64,000 nt of DNA from Leptolinea sp964420995 (GCA_964420995.1 CAYQUX010000006.1:101839-165838), one strand, 5' to 3'; positions 1 through 8,773 are shown, counted from the first letter of the stretch. The notes: a model not told the origin generated them from the sequence alone. Numbers and translations: made by a program.

Positions 1-1355
1 ACATAGTCGTCTGCCGATGCGGGAAAGAACACAGAATCAACCTGGGTGAATCGGGCTTTTCCGCCGCACAACACGGGCATACCCATGATGCTGGCTTCCA
101 ATCCAATGGTCGAATTATAGAAAAGAATGAATTTCGAGCGGCGAATCAGGTCATACGAGCTGAATGGTTCGGTGGAATCAACAAACACTACATTGGGAAG
201 CCGGTCGCAGCCGCTGGTTCGCACCCAATCCGCCACAGTTTCACGGCTCTCCTTCCCCGGTCGCTTTTCATCCGGGTGGGCGCGAATGACAAACAGCGTT
301 TCTGTGTGCGCCTGCATGAGGGGCAGCAAGGCGTCCAACCAAGCGAACATATCGCTGAACAGGGTATTGGCGTGTCCCTGGCTGGTATCAAAGATCACAT
401 TGGTGAAGATGGGGACAATCTGCTTGAACGCGGAGGAACGATGCAGGAATTCCTCATCCAGTCCTTTGATTTCCGGCCAGAATCGAATGCCGGCCATACT
501 GAAATCACCCTGAAAGCGTTTGGACAGGTATGCGTCCAACCGGGTATTCTGAGCTGCCGAAAGATCAAAATCTTCCGGGATATCAATCGGATAGGCGGTT
601 GCTTCACCCGGGGTGAAATATGCCGTGAAAGGCATCAAACCAACTTCGTGTGAGATCACACGGATGCCCCTTCTACGGGCAGCCCACGCGGCTGAAGCTT
701 CAGGGTAAAACTGACCATTAAATACGACTACAGTAGATGGATTAAGATCATCCAGCAATTTACTGAACTGTGTCACCACTCGATACGCTGAGATTATGTA
801 TTCCCTCAACAGGTAGCGCGTTCTTGCGTCATCTTCCAGCCTGTTTTGGCGAAGGATCCATCGCAAAGCAGGCAGTACCAATTCAGCCAGGGGAATCCCC
901 TCATAACAAAAATCCATCAGGTCTTGCAGGGAAGATTTTTCAAGAATATTTTTCAGAACCGGGTTTTCCACGGGTTCCAAAGGAACAACCTTTGCGCCGG
1001 TGGTGTTTACAGCGGTCTGTCGTTTGCAAGCCGCGCAGGGGGGGCGTTTTTCTGGTTTTTCTCTATCCGTACCCAGTACACAGAGCGATAAACCCTCATG
1101 GCACACGAAGTGGATTACTGGAACACCGGCCAATTGCAGAGCCCAACCGGTTAGCAGTTCGTAGGCGGCATTCAGACTCAACCCGCTCAAGCGGGTGGAC
1201 GCGTTGAAAAGAATGACCGGTCTGGCCTCCGGATTTATGGAAGAATGTTCTGCCACTGTTTTTCCCAGCAGGCGCACGCGCGAATCCAGCCGGCGTCGGG
1301 CAAGCACCCGCTGCAAGCGTTCCCTGTTGCGTGTAATGGAGAGGTCCAATTTCAT
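1..1355 (-). CDS. Capsule polysaccharide biosynthesis-type transferase, C-terminus cut by window edge
   Basis: About 451 codons are open from ATG 1355 (7 bases past the stop of the preceding gene) to the left edge with no stop, so the C-terminus is missing. I translated it from the minus strand. The first half carries a Cys-containing stretch (PPCAACKR) after residue ~95. The second half shows the signature of capsule/surface-carbohydrate transferases of GT-B type: VIRAHPDE, then FILFYNSTIGLEASIMGMPV, which resembles the nucleotide-sugar binding half of KpsC/KpsS-like and CDP-glycerol-transferase-like proteins. No signal peptide or membrane segment is visible, so it probably works in the cytoplasm on a lipid-linked or nascent glycan. 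It is last in the operon that begins at 7764. The protein at 24427-26052 is of the same broad type. Exact donor and acceptor cannot be told. Confidence 0.75.
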   Translation of the reverse strand, partial: MKLDLSITRNRERLQRVLARRRLDSRVRLLGKTVAEHSSINPEARPVILFNASTRLSGLSLNAAYELLTGWALQLAGVPVIHFVCHEGLSLCVLGTDREKPEKRPPCAACKRQTAVNTTGAKVVPLEPVENPVLKNILEKSSLQDLMDFCYEGIPLAELVLPALRWILRQNRLEDDARTRYLLREYIISAYRVVTQFSKLLDDLNPSTVVVFNGQFYPEASAAWAARRRGIRVISHEVGLMPFTAYFTPGEATAYPIDIPEDFDLSAAQNTRLDAYLSKRFQGDFSMAGIRFWPEIKGLDEEFLHRSSAFKQIVPIFTNVIFDTSQGHANTLFSDMFAWLDALLPLMQAHTETLFVIRAHPDEKRPGKESRETVADWVRTSGCDRLPNVVFVDSTEPFSSYDLIRRSKFILFYNSTIGLEASIMGMPVLCGGKARFTQVDSVFFPASADDY

Positions 1356-1359
1356 GCGG

Positions 1360-2952
1360 TCATTTCTCAGGCGCCGGGTTGCCGCTCGAACAGGTAAAAG
1401 GAGTGATCTTAAACTCATAGGGGGTCAACCCATGAGAAAAATAGCTAATGTCATCCTGCAAAGGATATGATTCACCAAAATATCGGTTGAATACCAACCG
1501 GAAAGTGTTAACCGGTGTAATGGTGGGATACACATCTGCCCCGCCGCCGTTCGGCAGATAATAGGCGTTAAATATCTGCATGCGGTGCTCTTCATCCCAG
1601 CCATGGTCGCCCTGTAAAATAATCACCGGGGGTACCTTCGAGTTCGCAATAAGCGATTTGACGATCGGAATCACCCGGGAATTGACATATGAGATGGCGT
1701 CCAGATAACCTGGCATGACCGCGCCATTGGAGATATAGCGCCCATCCGGGCTGAACACAAACGGAGCGTGCGGCGCGAGGATATGAGCATACACGAATTT
1801 CTTCCCAGGCAGGTTGGGAACCTGTTCGAGTTGGTCCAGCGCGAAGATAACCTGGTCGTGGTGTTTTTCTTCGGGTGTGCGAATGTTCTCAACAATTTTC
1901 TGGGTAAATTTTGATTTGAGTTCATCCGCCGCCCGCAGAACGGAGGTTCGCAGGTACATCATCTCGAACTCCGATACATCTCTACCCTGTTTGACCTTTT
2001 CCAGAGGATTGTCATTTGCCACAATGTACACATCCGCATCAGTAACTTCGTTCCAGAAATATCCGGTTTCAAAAGCCACCATTTTATAACCAAATTCAGC
2101 CAGATAATTGCGAACAGGACTGTGTTTGATGTAATCATGGTAGACCGGCATGTCCAGACTCTGGTCACCCTGTTTGATCAACGGGCTGAAATTCTGTACA
2201 TAATCCATATGCAGCGCGGATGATATGGACAATGCCGTGCGGGCATAATTGCTTTGCGCGCAATCCGGAATGACAAACCCCAGGTCGCGCAACTCAGACA
2301 AAAAAACAGAGTTATCGTAGTTGTAAAGTTCCTTCAGGATATCATCCCGGCTGTAACCGTCCAGAATGATGTAATACACATCAGGGAGAGTATCCGGATC
2401 AAGGCTTTTCCCGGATCCAGTCGTGATGGCAGCCGATTTGGCGCTGCCTCCGCCGGCCGCCACCCGCGCCGCCCTGAATTCAAACTCACCGATTTGATAC
2501 ATCGGAAAGATCAGCAATATAATGGAAACCGTGTTCAGCAGACGGTTAAAGTTGACTGCCTTGCGAGCTTTCTTAAAAATCAACCAGCTTCCAGCCAGGA
2601 AGAGCAGAATCCAGAGTACTCCCAGATAGCGGTGCCGGCCCACATCCAACCCGCCGATCACCTTCCCTTCAATCAGGGCATACACATGTCCATAGGTGAA
2701 GAACATGAGGAAAAAGAAAGAGGAGAAAACAGCGGCAAGATTCCTGTTTCGAAAGCAAAGAAAGCTGACTAGATACACCAGCATGACGAAGACCAGGCTG
2801 ACCAGAAAAGATCGCACGGCCGCTTCCGGCCGGATCTGACTGATATTGGCCGCCAGTAACGCCAGAATGGGATAGAGCCCGATCAGTATGGGATGGAAAT
2901 ACCACGGTTGACCGTTATTTCTCCGTGGTTTAACAGATTTTTGTGTTGTCAT
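1360..2952 (-). CDS. Sulfatase-fold membrane enzyme (alkaline phosphatase superfamily)
   Basis: 530 aa. Five hydrophobic segments occupy roughly residues 20-38, 48-66, 72-90, 108-124 and 138-152, followed by a soluble extracytoplasmic domain. That domain begins with VYYIILDGYSRDD (~193), where Asp198 and the Tyr-Ser that follow sit at the usual metal/nucleophile strand, and continues with AHILAPHAPF and LQGDHGW, the metal-binding signature of sulfatases and phosphoethanolamine or glycerol-phosphate transferases. This arrangement (multi-span N-terminus plus sulfatase domain) is that of EptA/LTA-synthase-like enzymes, but Cys/Ser maturation as a true sulfatase is not evident. Likely role: transfer or removal of a charged substituent on the exported glycan. 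It follows the 71-aa DPSSGS protein by 14 bases, a pairing that suggests joint function. Confidence 0.8.
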   Translation of the reverse strand: MTTQKSVKPRRNNGQPWYFHPILIGLYPILALLAANISQIRPEAAVRSFLVSLVFVMLVYLVSFLCFRNRNLAAVFSSFFFLMFFTYGHVYALIEGKVIGGLDVGRHRYLGVLWILLFLAGSWLIFKKARKAVNFNRLLNTVSIILLIFPMYQIGEFEFRAARVAAGGGSAKSAAITTGSGKSLDPDTLPDVYYIILDGYSRDDILKELYNYDNSVFLSELRDLGFVIPDCAQSNYARTALSISSALHMDYVQNFSPLIKQGDQSLDMPVYHDYIKHSPVRNYLAEFGYKMVAFETGYFWNEVTDADVYIVANDNPLEKVKQGRDVSEFEMMYLRTSVLRAADELKSKFTQKIVENIRTPEEKHHDQVIFALDQLEQVPNLPGKKFVYAHILAPHAPFVFSPDGRYISNGAVMPGYLDAISYVNSRVIPIVKSLIANSKVPPVIILQGDHGWDEEHRMQIFNAYYLPNGGGADVYPTITPVNTFRLVFNRYFGESYPLQDDISYFSHGLTPYEFKITPFTCSSGNPAPEK

Positions 2953-2966
2953 TCAACCAGATGCCG

Positions 2967-3182
2967 CTAGTCGGATTCTTCGTCAGAATCCTCTTCGTCA
3001 GAATTTTCCACCGGGGTTCTGGTGATAAAAGCCTTGATCTTTTTCCAGTAGGCTTTTACGGCAAATCCCCCGCCCAGTAACGCGGCGAGAACCACCTGCA
3101 GGATAAAACTGCCCGAACTGGGGTCGAGATACAGGGCCGGTCTGCCCAGAATGGTGCTAAAGCTGTGAATTCCGTGGATCAT
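2967..3182 (-). CDS. Small single-span membrane protein of DPxSGS type
   Basis: 71 aa. The sequence reads YLDPSSGSFILQVVLAALL at residues ~18-36, a short DP-SGS motif running straight into one hydrophobic span, then a basic KAYWKKIKAF stretch and a very acidic tail (SDEEDSDEESD). I recognise this as a recurring small protein seen beside sulfatase-fold or glycosyltransferase genes in environmental bacteria, but no function is established to my knowledge. It lies between the short NeuB gene (28 bases upstream) and the sulfatase-fold enzyme (14 bases downstream), so it is co-transcribed. The basic/acidic tail should lie in the cytoplasm. Real gene because of compositional logic and tight operon position. 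Confidence 0.75.
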   Translation of the reverse strand: MIHGIHSFSTILGRPALYLDPSSGSFILQVVLAALLGGGFAVKAYWKKIKAFITRTPVENSDEEDSDEESD

Positions 3183-3210
3183 GTGTTTCTCTCACTTATC
3201 TTCAACCGGG

Positions 3211-4086
3211 TTAATTCTGAACCCGGCGAAGTTTCTTTAAGGATGGAAGTTCGCTGTCGTAAACTTTCTTGACACCGTCGCCCAACGATTGTTCGGCAAC
3301 GCGGATATATTTTACCAATCTTTCAAAACCGCTGGGTTCAACGGAAGCCGCCTGATCACCGCCCCACATGGCACGATCCAGCGTGATATGGCGTTCGACC
3401 ATGCAGGCGCCCATTCCGGCAGCCAGAACGGAGGGAATTAACCCTACCTCATGTCCGGAATATCCGATGGGACAGGGAAATTCTTTGCGCAGCGTATCAA
3501 TCATGCGCAGGTTCAATTCTTCCGGTTCACAGGGGTAGGTGCTGGTGGCGTGCGTGATGATAAGCTTCTCCAACCCGATCACATTGACAGCCGTGTGGAT
3601 CTGCTCCATGGTAGACATTCCTGTGGAGAGAATGGCCGCGCGGCCGGTGGAACGGATTTTTTTGAGCAGACCGGAATCCGTCAATGACGCCGACGGGATC
3701 TTGTAGCAGATGGGGTTGAAGGCTTCCAGGAAATCCACCGCAGTCTCATCCCAGACGGATGCAAACCAATCGATCCCAACCTGTTGGCAATAGTGATCGA
3801 TTTCTTTATATTCCTTCTCGCCAAACTCCACCTTGTATCGATAGTCAAGGTATGTAATATAACCCCAGGGCGTTTCCCGCATCTGGTTCTTCTGATTATC
3901 CGGCACGCAAATTTCAGGGGTGCGTTTCTGGAACTTGACGGCGTCCACACCGGCATGTTTGGCCGCGTCAATCATCTTCTTCGCGTTTTCCAGATCCCCG
4001 TTGTGATTGATCCCAATTTCAGCCACCACATAGGTGGGATGGCCGTCTCCGATCCATTTGTTTCCAATTTGTAATTCTCTTGTCAT
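3211..4086 (-). CDS. neuB: NeuB-family nonulosonic acid synthase, short form without SAF domain
   Basis: 291 aa from ATG 4086, which has AAGAGG six bases upstream; a TTG two codons earlier (4092) is possible but lacks that spacing. NeuB condenses phosphoenolpyruvate with an N-acyl mannosamine-type sugar to a nine-carbon acid. Family motifs are clear: AEIGINHNGD near residue 22, VKFQKRT near 51, LSTGMST, IITHATSTYP, IGYSGHE and VERHITLDR, which hold metal and PEP contacts. Typical NeuB proteins are ~340 aa and end in an antifreeze-like SAF domain; this one stops right after the barrel. The GGDQAAS motif replaces the usual GPDH-AS. The gene follows the NeuA-HAD gene by 2 bases. A full-length paralogue sits at 20515-21585. 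Substrate (sialic, legionaminic, pseudaminic type) cannot be read from sequence alone. Confidence 0.85.
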   Translation of the reverse strand: MTRELQIGNKWIGDGHPTYVVAEIGINHNGDLENAKKMIDAAKHAGVDAVKFQKRTPEICVPDNQKNQMRETPWGYITYLDYRYKVEFGEKEYKEIDHYCQQVGIDWFASVWDETAVDFLEAFNPICYKIPSASLTDSGLLKKIRSTGRAAILSTGMSTMEQIHTAVNVIGLEKLIITHATSTYPCEPEELNLRMIDTLRKEFPCPIGYSGHEVGLIPSVLAAGMGACMVERHITLDRAMWGGDQAASVEPSGFERLVKYIRVAEQSLGDGVKKVYDSELPSLKKLRRVQN

Positions 4087-4088
4087 GA

Positions 4089-5327
4089 TCAACCTCTTGA
4101 TTTTTTTGCCTGTAATATCAGATCACAAATTTCACGAACCGCTCCGCGCCCGCCGAACTGGGATAACACCAGGTCAGCCGCCCTTTTCACCTCAGGCAGG
4201 GCATCGCCCACGGCAACCGAATACCCGACAAATTGAAAGCAACCCAAGTCATTGGTGTCGTTGCCTACATAAACCACATTTTCCGCTGGGATTTGCCGTT
4301 CATTCAACAAATTCCGCAGGGTAGTAACTTTATCATTAATTCCGTGCATTGCGGGGATTCCCATTTTTTTCGCCCGCGCTGCGACAACTTTATTGACTTC
4401 CCTGGAGAGGATCATCATCTCCAAACCTGTCTCCGAAAGCAGCCTCACTCCCAGGCTATCGCTGCGATTTGCCGCCACACGTTCAAAGCCGTTTTCATCC
4501 ACCCAGACACGGTTGTCGGTGATCACACCGTCAAAGTCAAACACCATCAGGTCGACCTTCTCAGGCATTTGCCGGCGCGGTCTTCTGGCCGGATCCACAT
4601 AGGTGAGACCGCCGTGCCAAACCAGCCATTCCGAACGCGCCCAGTCTTTGGGTGTGTCTATATCAATGGTGTACTGCGGATCGATCACCATACCGAGGAT
4701 GTGATCTCCGGTCATGGAATTCTTTTTTAAGATGGTATCCGGTCGGATGGCATCAATGTGGCCGGTCTGCCAGTAGACGGGCGGCAATACCTGTCGGGGA
4801 GCGTTGTATGGCTCGGCAATTCCGGGCACCTGAAGCAAAGGGGAAAGCTGACCACTGGTCTCATCACGCCGCCACATTTTGTGCGGATTCTGCCCCGCCG
4901 GAACCACACCGCGCACGCAATCCGCGCCGGGGTTTTCCAGAAGCATGGTCACTGCACGGTCAACACAATCCACCGGGCGTACCGGTGAGGTAGGGCGCAG
5001 CTGGACGATCACGTCCGGTTCATAACCTTCTTTTTCTTTTAACCATTTGAGAGCGTGCTGGTAGACAGGCAAATCCAACGCGTTGTCTGAAGCCAGGTCA
5101 GCCGGACGAAGGAAGGGGGTTTCCGCGCCGCACTCCCTCGCGACCTCGGCGATTTCCTCATCATCCGTTGAGAGTATGGTGCGGGTCACAGTCTCTGCAT
5201 GCAAACCGGCTGCGATGCTGTATGCGATCAACGGATAGCCGGCAAAATCACGAATATTCTTGCGCGGGATGCCTTTTGACCCGCCGCGCGCTGGAATGAT
5301 GGCCAAAACTTCCGGCTTTTTTACCAT
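4089..5327 (-). CDS. neuA: CMP-nonulosonate cytidylyltransferase fused to KdsC-like HAD phosphatase
   Basis: 412 aa from ATG 5327, chosen because GGAGG lies nine bases before it; a TTG at 5336 would be too close to that site. Residues ~8-235 are a NeuA-type cytidylyltransferase: IIPARGGSKGIPRKNIR at the start, QLRPTSPVRP, and DIDTPKDW near the end of the domain. Residues ~255-410 are a HAD phosphatase: VFDFDGVITDN holds the nucleophile/acid Asp pair and VYVGNDTNDLG is motif III/IV, close to KDO-8-phosphate phosphatase. The pair implies activation of a nonulosonic acid to its CMP form with dephosphorylation of the 9-phosphate precursor by the same polypeptide. Similar two-domain proteins are known among animal and some bacterial CMP-sialate synthetases. 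It overlaps the SDR gene by 7 bases and abuts neuB. Confidence 0.88.
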   Translation of the reverse strand: MVKKPEVLAIIPARGGSKGIPRKNIRDFAGYPLIAYSIAAGLHAETVTRTILSTDDEEIAEVARECGAETPFLRPADLASDNALDLPVYQHALKWLKEKEGYEPDVIVQLRPTSPVRPVDCVDRAVTMLLENPGADCVRGVVPAGQNPHKMWRRDETSGQLSPLLQVPGIAEPYNAPRQVLPPVYWQTGHIDAIRPDTILKKNSMTGDHILGMVIDPQYTIDIDTPKDWARSEWLVWHGGLTYVDPARRPRRQMPEKVDLMVFDFDGVITDNRVWVDENGFERVAANRSDSLGVRLLSETGLEMMILSREVNKVVAARAKKMGIPAMHGINDKVTTLRNLLNERQIPAENVVYVGNDTNDLGCFQFVGYSVAVGDALPEVKRAADLVLSQFGGRGAVREICDLILQAKKSRG

Positions 5328-6142
5328 GCCGTCCAACCTCCATCCACCACCAGGTTCGAACCGGTCATATACGATGACGCGTCTGAAGCCAGGTAGAGTA
5401 CCGCGCCGCTCATTTCATCTTTGTGAGCCATGCGTCCAAGCACGGTACGGGCGGAATAGTTTTTGACGAACAAATCATCGTGGTTGTTGTACACCCCTCC
5501 AGGGGTCAGCGCGTTGGCGCGGATGTTCCGGCCGGCATAATATGTCGCCAGATAGCGGGTCAACCCCAGCACACCTGATTTGGTCACCGAGTAATACACC
5601 GGTTTATACTGCTGCGGTTGATCTGGTTTGATATAAATACGCTGATCCGGGCCAACCAGGCCGTAGGTCGAGCAGATGTTGATGATCGAGCCGTGATCCT
5701 GCTTCAGCATGGGGATGACTGCCGCCTGCGCGCACAGGAACAACCCGGTAAGGTTTACATCCAGAGCCTGCCGGAAGGATTCGACCGGGTAATCTTCAAA
5801 TGTGTTGCGGTTCTGTCCGGCATGCTGCGGGTCAAACTTTGGGTCCATTGCCGCGCTGCATACCAGGGCATCAAGCCGCCCGTATTCCTTAATCGTGGCG
5901 GTCACCATCTTCTTTACGGAAGACGCGTCCGTTACATTGACGCCCACTCCAACGGCTTTGAACCCGGCAGCGCGAATTTCTGCGGCTACAGCTTCAGCAG
6001 CTTCGGCGTTCAGGTCGGCAACGATCACACCGGCGCCTGCCTGTGCCAGGGTTTTGCTGAATTCTTTACCCAGAAGCCCGGCTCCGCCGGTAACCACCGC
6101 TGCCTGGCCTTCCATACGAAATTTATCAAGTATGTTTTCCAT
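5321..6142 (-). CDS. SDR-family oxidoreductase
   Basis: 273 aa classical short-chain dehydrogenase. The nucleotide-binding VTGGAGLLGKEF is at ~17, the NAG-equivalent reads VCSAAMD, the catalytic Ser is in NICSTYG and the YxxxK pair in YYSVTKSG. The C-terminus GSNLVVDGGWTAW is the usual SDR ending. The position directly before a neuA-type gene resembles Campylobacter ptmA-ptmB (legionaminic acid branch), which makes it likely to act on an amino-sugar precursor or 4-keto intermediate; the substrate itself is inferred from position only. It has an unusual insertion around residues 110-125 (GQNRNTFEDYP) and near 175 (IKPDQPQQYKP) compared with a minimal SDR. It follows the membrane GT gene by 14 bases. 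Confidence 0.85.
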   Translation of the reverse strand: MENILDKFRMEGQAAVVTGGAGLLGKEFSKTLAQAGAGVIVADLNAEAAEAVAAEIRAAGFKAVGVGVNVTDASSVKKMVTATIKEYGRLDALVCSAAMDPKFDPQHAGQNRNTFEDYPVESFRQALDVNLTGLFLCAQAAVIPMLKQDHGSIINICSTYGLVGPDQRIYIKPDQPQQYKPVYYSVTKSGVLGLTRYLATYYAGRNIRANALTPGGVYNNHDDLFVKNYSARTVLGRMAHKDEMSGAVLYLASDASSYMTGSNLVVDGGWTAW

Positions 6143-6156
6143 GGTTTTTCCTGATT

Positions 6157-7764
6157 CTATTCTTTCACGGCGAATATCATTCCATCCTCCGATTCAAACA
6201 CGGCTGGAATGTTCATAGTCAAATCTTTTAGCCACAGCCCTTCTACCGGATCATCAAGTACCTGCCCGGCTTCAAAAACAACCAGTATGGCGTTTCCCTC
6301 CAAAACAGACGTTCTGATCCCCTGGAGTGAACTGTCATAATTCGGACGTTTCTGGCGGGTCAGCGGATCGATGGGTGCCAGCAGGGCATAGGCGGGCCGG
6401 TCGGCCAGCAAATTTACGGCTGGCACGCGGTTCGTCCAGATGATGGAAGGCGGCATACGTTTGAGGGCATCGATCGTCTGTGAATTACGGTAGTACGCGC
6501 TGGCATATCCCTGCCCATCCGTGTGCAGGTCAATAACGGTACGCCTGCCGTCGTACAGGCTGGAAAGTACGGCAATCAATAAAATAATTGCGGCTGCCCA
6601 TGAAGCTAATGGTTGTCTGCCCGTCCATAGAGTGCTTAACAAGAACACAAACACCAGTATCAAACCCACAAACGCCGGAACAAGAATACGATTTTCCAAT
6701 GCGGTACTGGCATCCAGAAACGTAAGGGAAAGCAAAAGTACCACCAGGTAAAAAACGGATTGCAGGGCGATGATCAATGAAGTTTGGGTTTTCTGGTTGT
6801 CTGCCCTATTGGGAGATTTCCGGATGTTTCGCCAGAAATAGTAAACAAGCGCGATCAGGCCAATAATTAATGTAATCGCAAATCCATTCCAGAAAGCCGG
6901 CAGGAAGGCGTACACATCCAGTCGGTCCAGAAAAAGGAATGTCAGCAGGGTTTGGGTACCCTCCTGAAGTTTATCTAAGGTTAGCGGGTGAAATAACAGG
7001 CTGCGGTTGGCTGCCGTGCCAGAAACCATCAGGTTGCGGGCAAACCAGGCAATGCCACCCAGCAATCCAAACCCTGAAAACCACGCGATCTTGCGAATCC
7101 GTTCCTTCCAATCCGGCGAGAACAGAAAGAATGCGACCACACCGGTTGCCAGCAGCGATAATCCGATATAGCGCGTCATATACGCCAGGCTGACCGCCAA
7201 CCCGGCCGCGGCGGGCAAATACCAGGATTTCTTTTCAACGGCATGGGACAGAATCAGCAGTGATACCAGCATCAGCTTGATGAAAAGCGGTTCGCTGAGC
7301 GCGAACGAGTGAGCACGCAGGATCGAATCTGAGCTGATCACCAAAAGGGCTGAGATCAGCGACCAGACCTCTGAACCGGTCAGGCGGATAGCCAGCAGCG
7401 CGCTCAATAATCCATTCAAAACCAGGCATGCCAGGCTGATTAACCAGCCGGCATTTATTAGGTCCGGGCCGGTTTTTGCCACGGCTGCCAGAGTGTAGGA
7501 ATACAACGGCACATTGACCGTAAGTGGTTTAATCTCGCCACCGCCGGACGTACGGCTGTAGCCATTTCCCGCGAGGATATTCTCTGCCCCACCGATATAT
7601 ACCACCGAATCATTGATCAGCCCGGGACCGTAAGGTGTGGCATAGATCAATGCCCACACACCGGCTGCCAGAATGAGCAACAAAAAAACTATATAGAAAA
7701 ATGTGTGATATTTGACCGGAATTTTCCCGGCAAAACTCTTAATTTGACGCAAGTGTTTCCTCAT
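6157..7764 (-). CDS. GT-C-type (GT39/ArnT-like) multi-span glycosyltransferase
   Basis: 535 aa. After an N-terminal span (~22-42) comes a periplasmic-side loop with INDSVVYIGGAENILAGNGY, whose Asp at ~51 lies where GT-C enzymes keep their catalytic acidic residue. About ten further hydrophobic segments follow up to residue ~420, then a soluble C-terminal domain of ~110 residues. This is the layout of lipid-phosphosugar-dependent GT39/83 enzymes. It probably adds a sugar from a polyprenyl-phosphate donor on the outer face of the membrane. It is the first gene of the leftward group that includes SDR, NeuA-HAD and NeuB. Paralogues of the same style are at 8810 and 17462. Donor and acceptor unknown. 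Confidence 0.8.
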   Translation of the reverse strand: MRKHLRQIKSFAGKIPVKYHTFFYIVFLLLILAAGVWALIYATPYGPGLINDSVVYIGGAENILAGNGYSRTSGGGEIKPLTVNVPLYSYTLAAVAKTGPDLINAGWLISLACLVLNGLLSALLAIRLTGSEVWSLISALLVISSDSILRAHSFALSEPLFIKLMLVSLLILSHAVEKKSWYLPAAAGLAVSLAYMTRYIGLSLLATGVVAFFLFSPDWKERIRKIAWFSGFGLLGGIAWFARNLMVSGTAANRSLLFHPLTLDKLQEGTQTLLTFLFLDRLDVYAFLPAFWNGFAITLIIGLIALVYYFWRNIRKSPNRADNQKTQTSLIIALQSVFYLVVLLLSLTFLDASTALENRILVPAFVGLILVFVFLLSTLWTGRQPLASWAAAIILLIAVLSSLYDGRRTVIDLHTDGQGYASAYYRNSQTIDALKRMPPSIIWTNRVPAVNLLADRPAYALLAPIDPLTRQKRPNYDSSLQGIRTSVLEGNAILVVFEAGQVLDDPVEGLWLKDLTMNIPAVFESEDGMIFAVKE

Positions 7765-7783
7765 TGGTTCGCATTAAAGACGA

Positions 7784-7841
7784 AGGTAATTATAATGGAC
7801 TTTAATATCAGACCATTCTATTCCAAGAGGGACGAAAAACC
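7784..7841. promoter_or_regulatory. Divergent promoter region with shared TATAAT
   Basis: Between the divergent genes starting at 7764 (minus) and 7842 (plus), the sequence AATTATAAT at 7788-7796 supplies a perfect TATAAT on the plus strand (7791-7796) and, because the core is self-complementary, a TATAAT on the minus strand overlapping it. On the plus strand a TTCGCA seventeen bases upstream (7768-7773) matches the -35 consensus at four of six positions. The ribosome site for the plus gene is AGAGGG ten bases before ATG 7842. The minus -35 is not convincing. Confidence 0.45.
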
Positions 7842-8753
7842 ATGAAGATTGAAAAAATTGCCTTTGGCGGCTGGAAAAACTGCATCCAGTTGGACAACTC
7901 AGTGATCCAGATAATCGCGACAACAGACGTCGGCCCGCGGATTGTTTCCGGTGGTTTCAGTGGAAAGGAAAACCTCTTCTACAACAATCCGGCTGAAATG
8001 GGTCAGTCAGGCGGCAAGGAATACATGGGCTACGGCGGTCACCGCCTTTGGGCGGCACCCGAGCTGGCCAGGCGTACGTACTACCCCGATAATTTCCCTT
8101 TGGAAGTGAAAGAACTGAAAGACGGCGTGCGCCTGACTTCAGCCGTGGAAACCACCACGGGTATTCAAAAGACCATGGAAATCCGCATGGATGAAAAAGA
8201 ACCCAGAGTGACCGTCCGCCATACCATTCAAAATTGCGGTCTCTGGCCGGTCAAACTGGCGCCCTGGTGCCTGTCGGTGATGGCTGCCGGTGGTGTGGCT
8301 GTTCTGCCGGTTGCCCCGCGCGATTTCACCCCCGGCCTCCTCCTGCCCTCGCACTGCATGGCCATCTGGCCGTACACCCGCATGACCGATCCGCGCTTCA
8401 CCTGGGGTGATGACTATATACTCATCCGCCAGGAAACCAATACCCTGCCCACCAAGATCGCGGTGATGAATGAGGTCGGCTGGGCTGCCTGTGTGTTCAA
8501 GCACGCCACATTCATCAAGCTGTTCAACCGCATTCCCGGCGCCGAGTATGTCGACTTTGGCACAAACCTGCAAAGCTGGACAAACAAGGACTGCCTGGAA
8601 CTGGAAACGCTGGGTGAATACAAGACTCTGGAACTGGAAGAGTCCATCGTCCACGAGGAAACCTGGTTCTTCGCGGAAAACATCCCGACACCGAAAAATG
8701 ATGAGGATATAAAAAAGAGTATCCTTCCGATCATTCAGAAGATCAAGAATTAA
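7842..8753 (+). CDS. DUF4380/galactose-mutarotase-like carbohydrate-binding protein
   Basis: 303 aa, single plus-strand gene. No signal peptide or membrane span. The beta-sandwich pattern of short alternating strands and the early segments IIATTDVGPRIVSGGF and GYGGHRLWAAPE look like the galactose mutarotase-like superfamily, in which a conserved His/Glu set handles an aldose. The typical mutarotase H-P-D catalytic set is not obvious, so binding or processing of a sugar is only inferred. It is closed by a strong terminator at 8774-8820 and has its own promoter, so it is a stand-alone unit inserted between two leftward operons. Its link to the glycan cluster is by position only. Confidence 0.7.
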   Translation: MKIEKIAFGGWKNCIQLDNSVIQIIATTDVGPRIVSGGFSGKENLFYNNPAEMGQSGGKEYMGYGGHRLWAAPELARRTYYPDNFPLEVKELKDGVRLTSAVETTTGIQKTMEIRMDEKEPRVTVRHTIQNCGLWPVKLAPWCLSVMAAGGVAVLPVAPRDFTPGLLLPSHCMAIWPYTRMTDPRFTWGDDYILIRQETNTLPTKIAVMNEVGWAACVFKHATFIKLFNRIPGAEYVDFGTNLQSWTNKDCLELETLGEYKTLELEESIVHEETWFFAENIPTPKNDEDIKKSILPIIQKIKN

Positions 8754-8773
8754 TAGTCTCTTTTACAGTAATG

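Noticed and set aside
127..1207. Plus-strand reading frames of 81-145 codons
   Set aside because: They lie opposite the coding frame and show no domain or ribosome site; shadows.
1..1355. Apparent gene-free or frameshifted left edge with only short frames on both strands
   Set aside because: Translating the minus strand gives one continuous frame of 451 codons with capsule-transferase motifs; it merely lacks a stop because the window cuts it.
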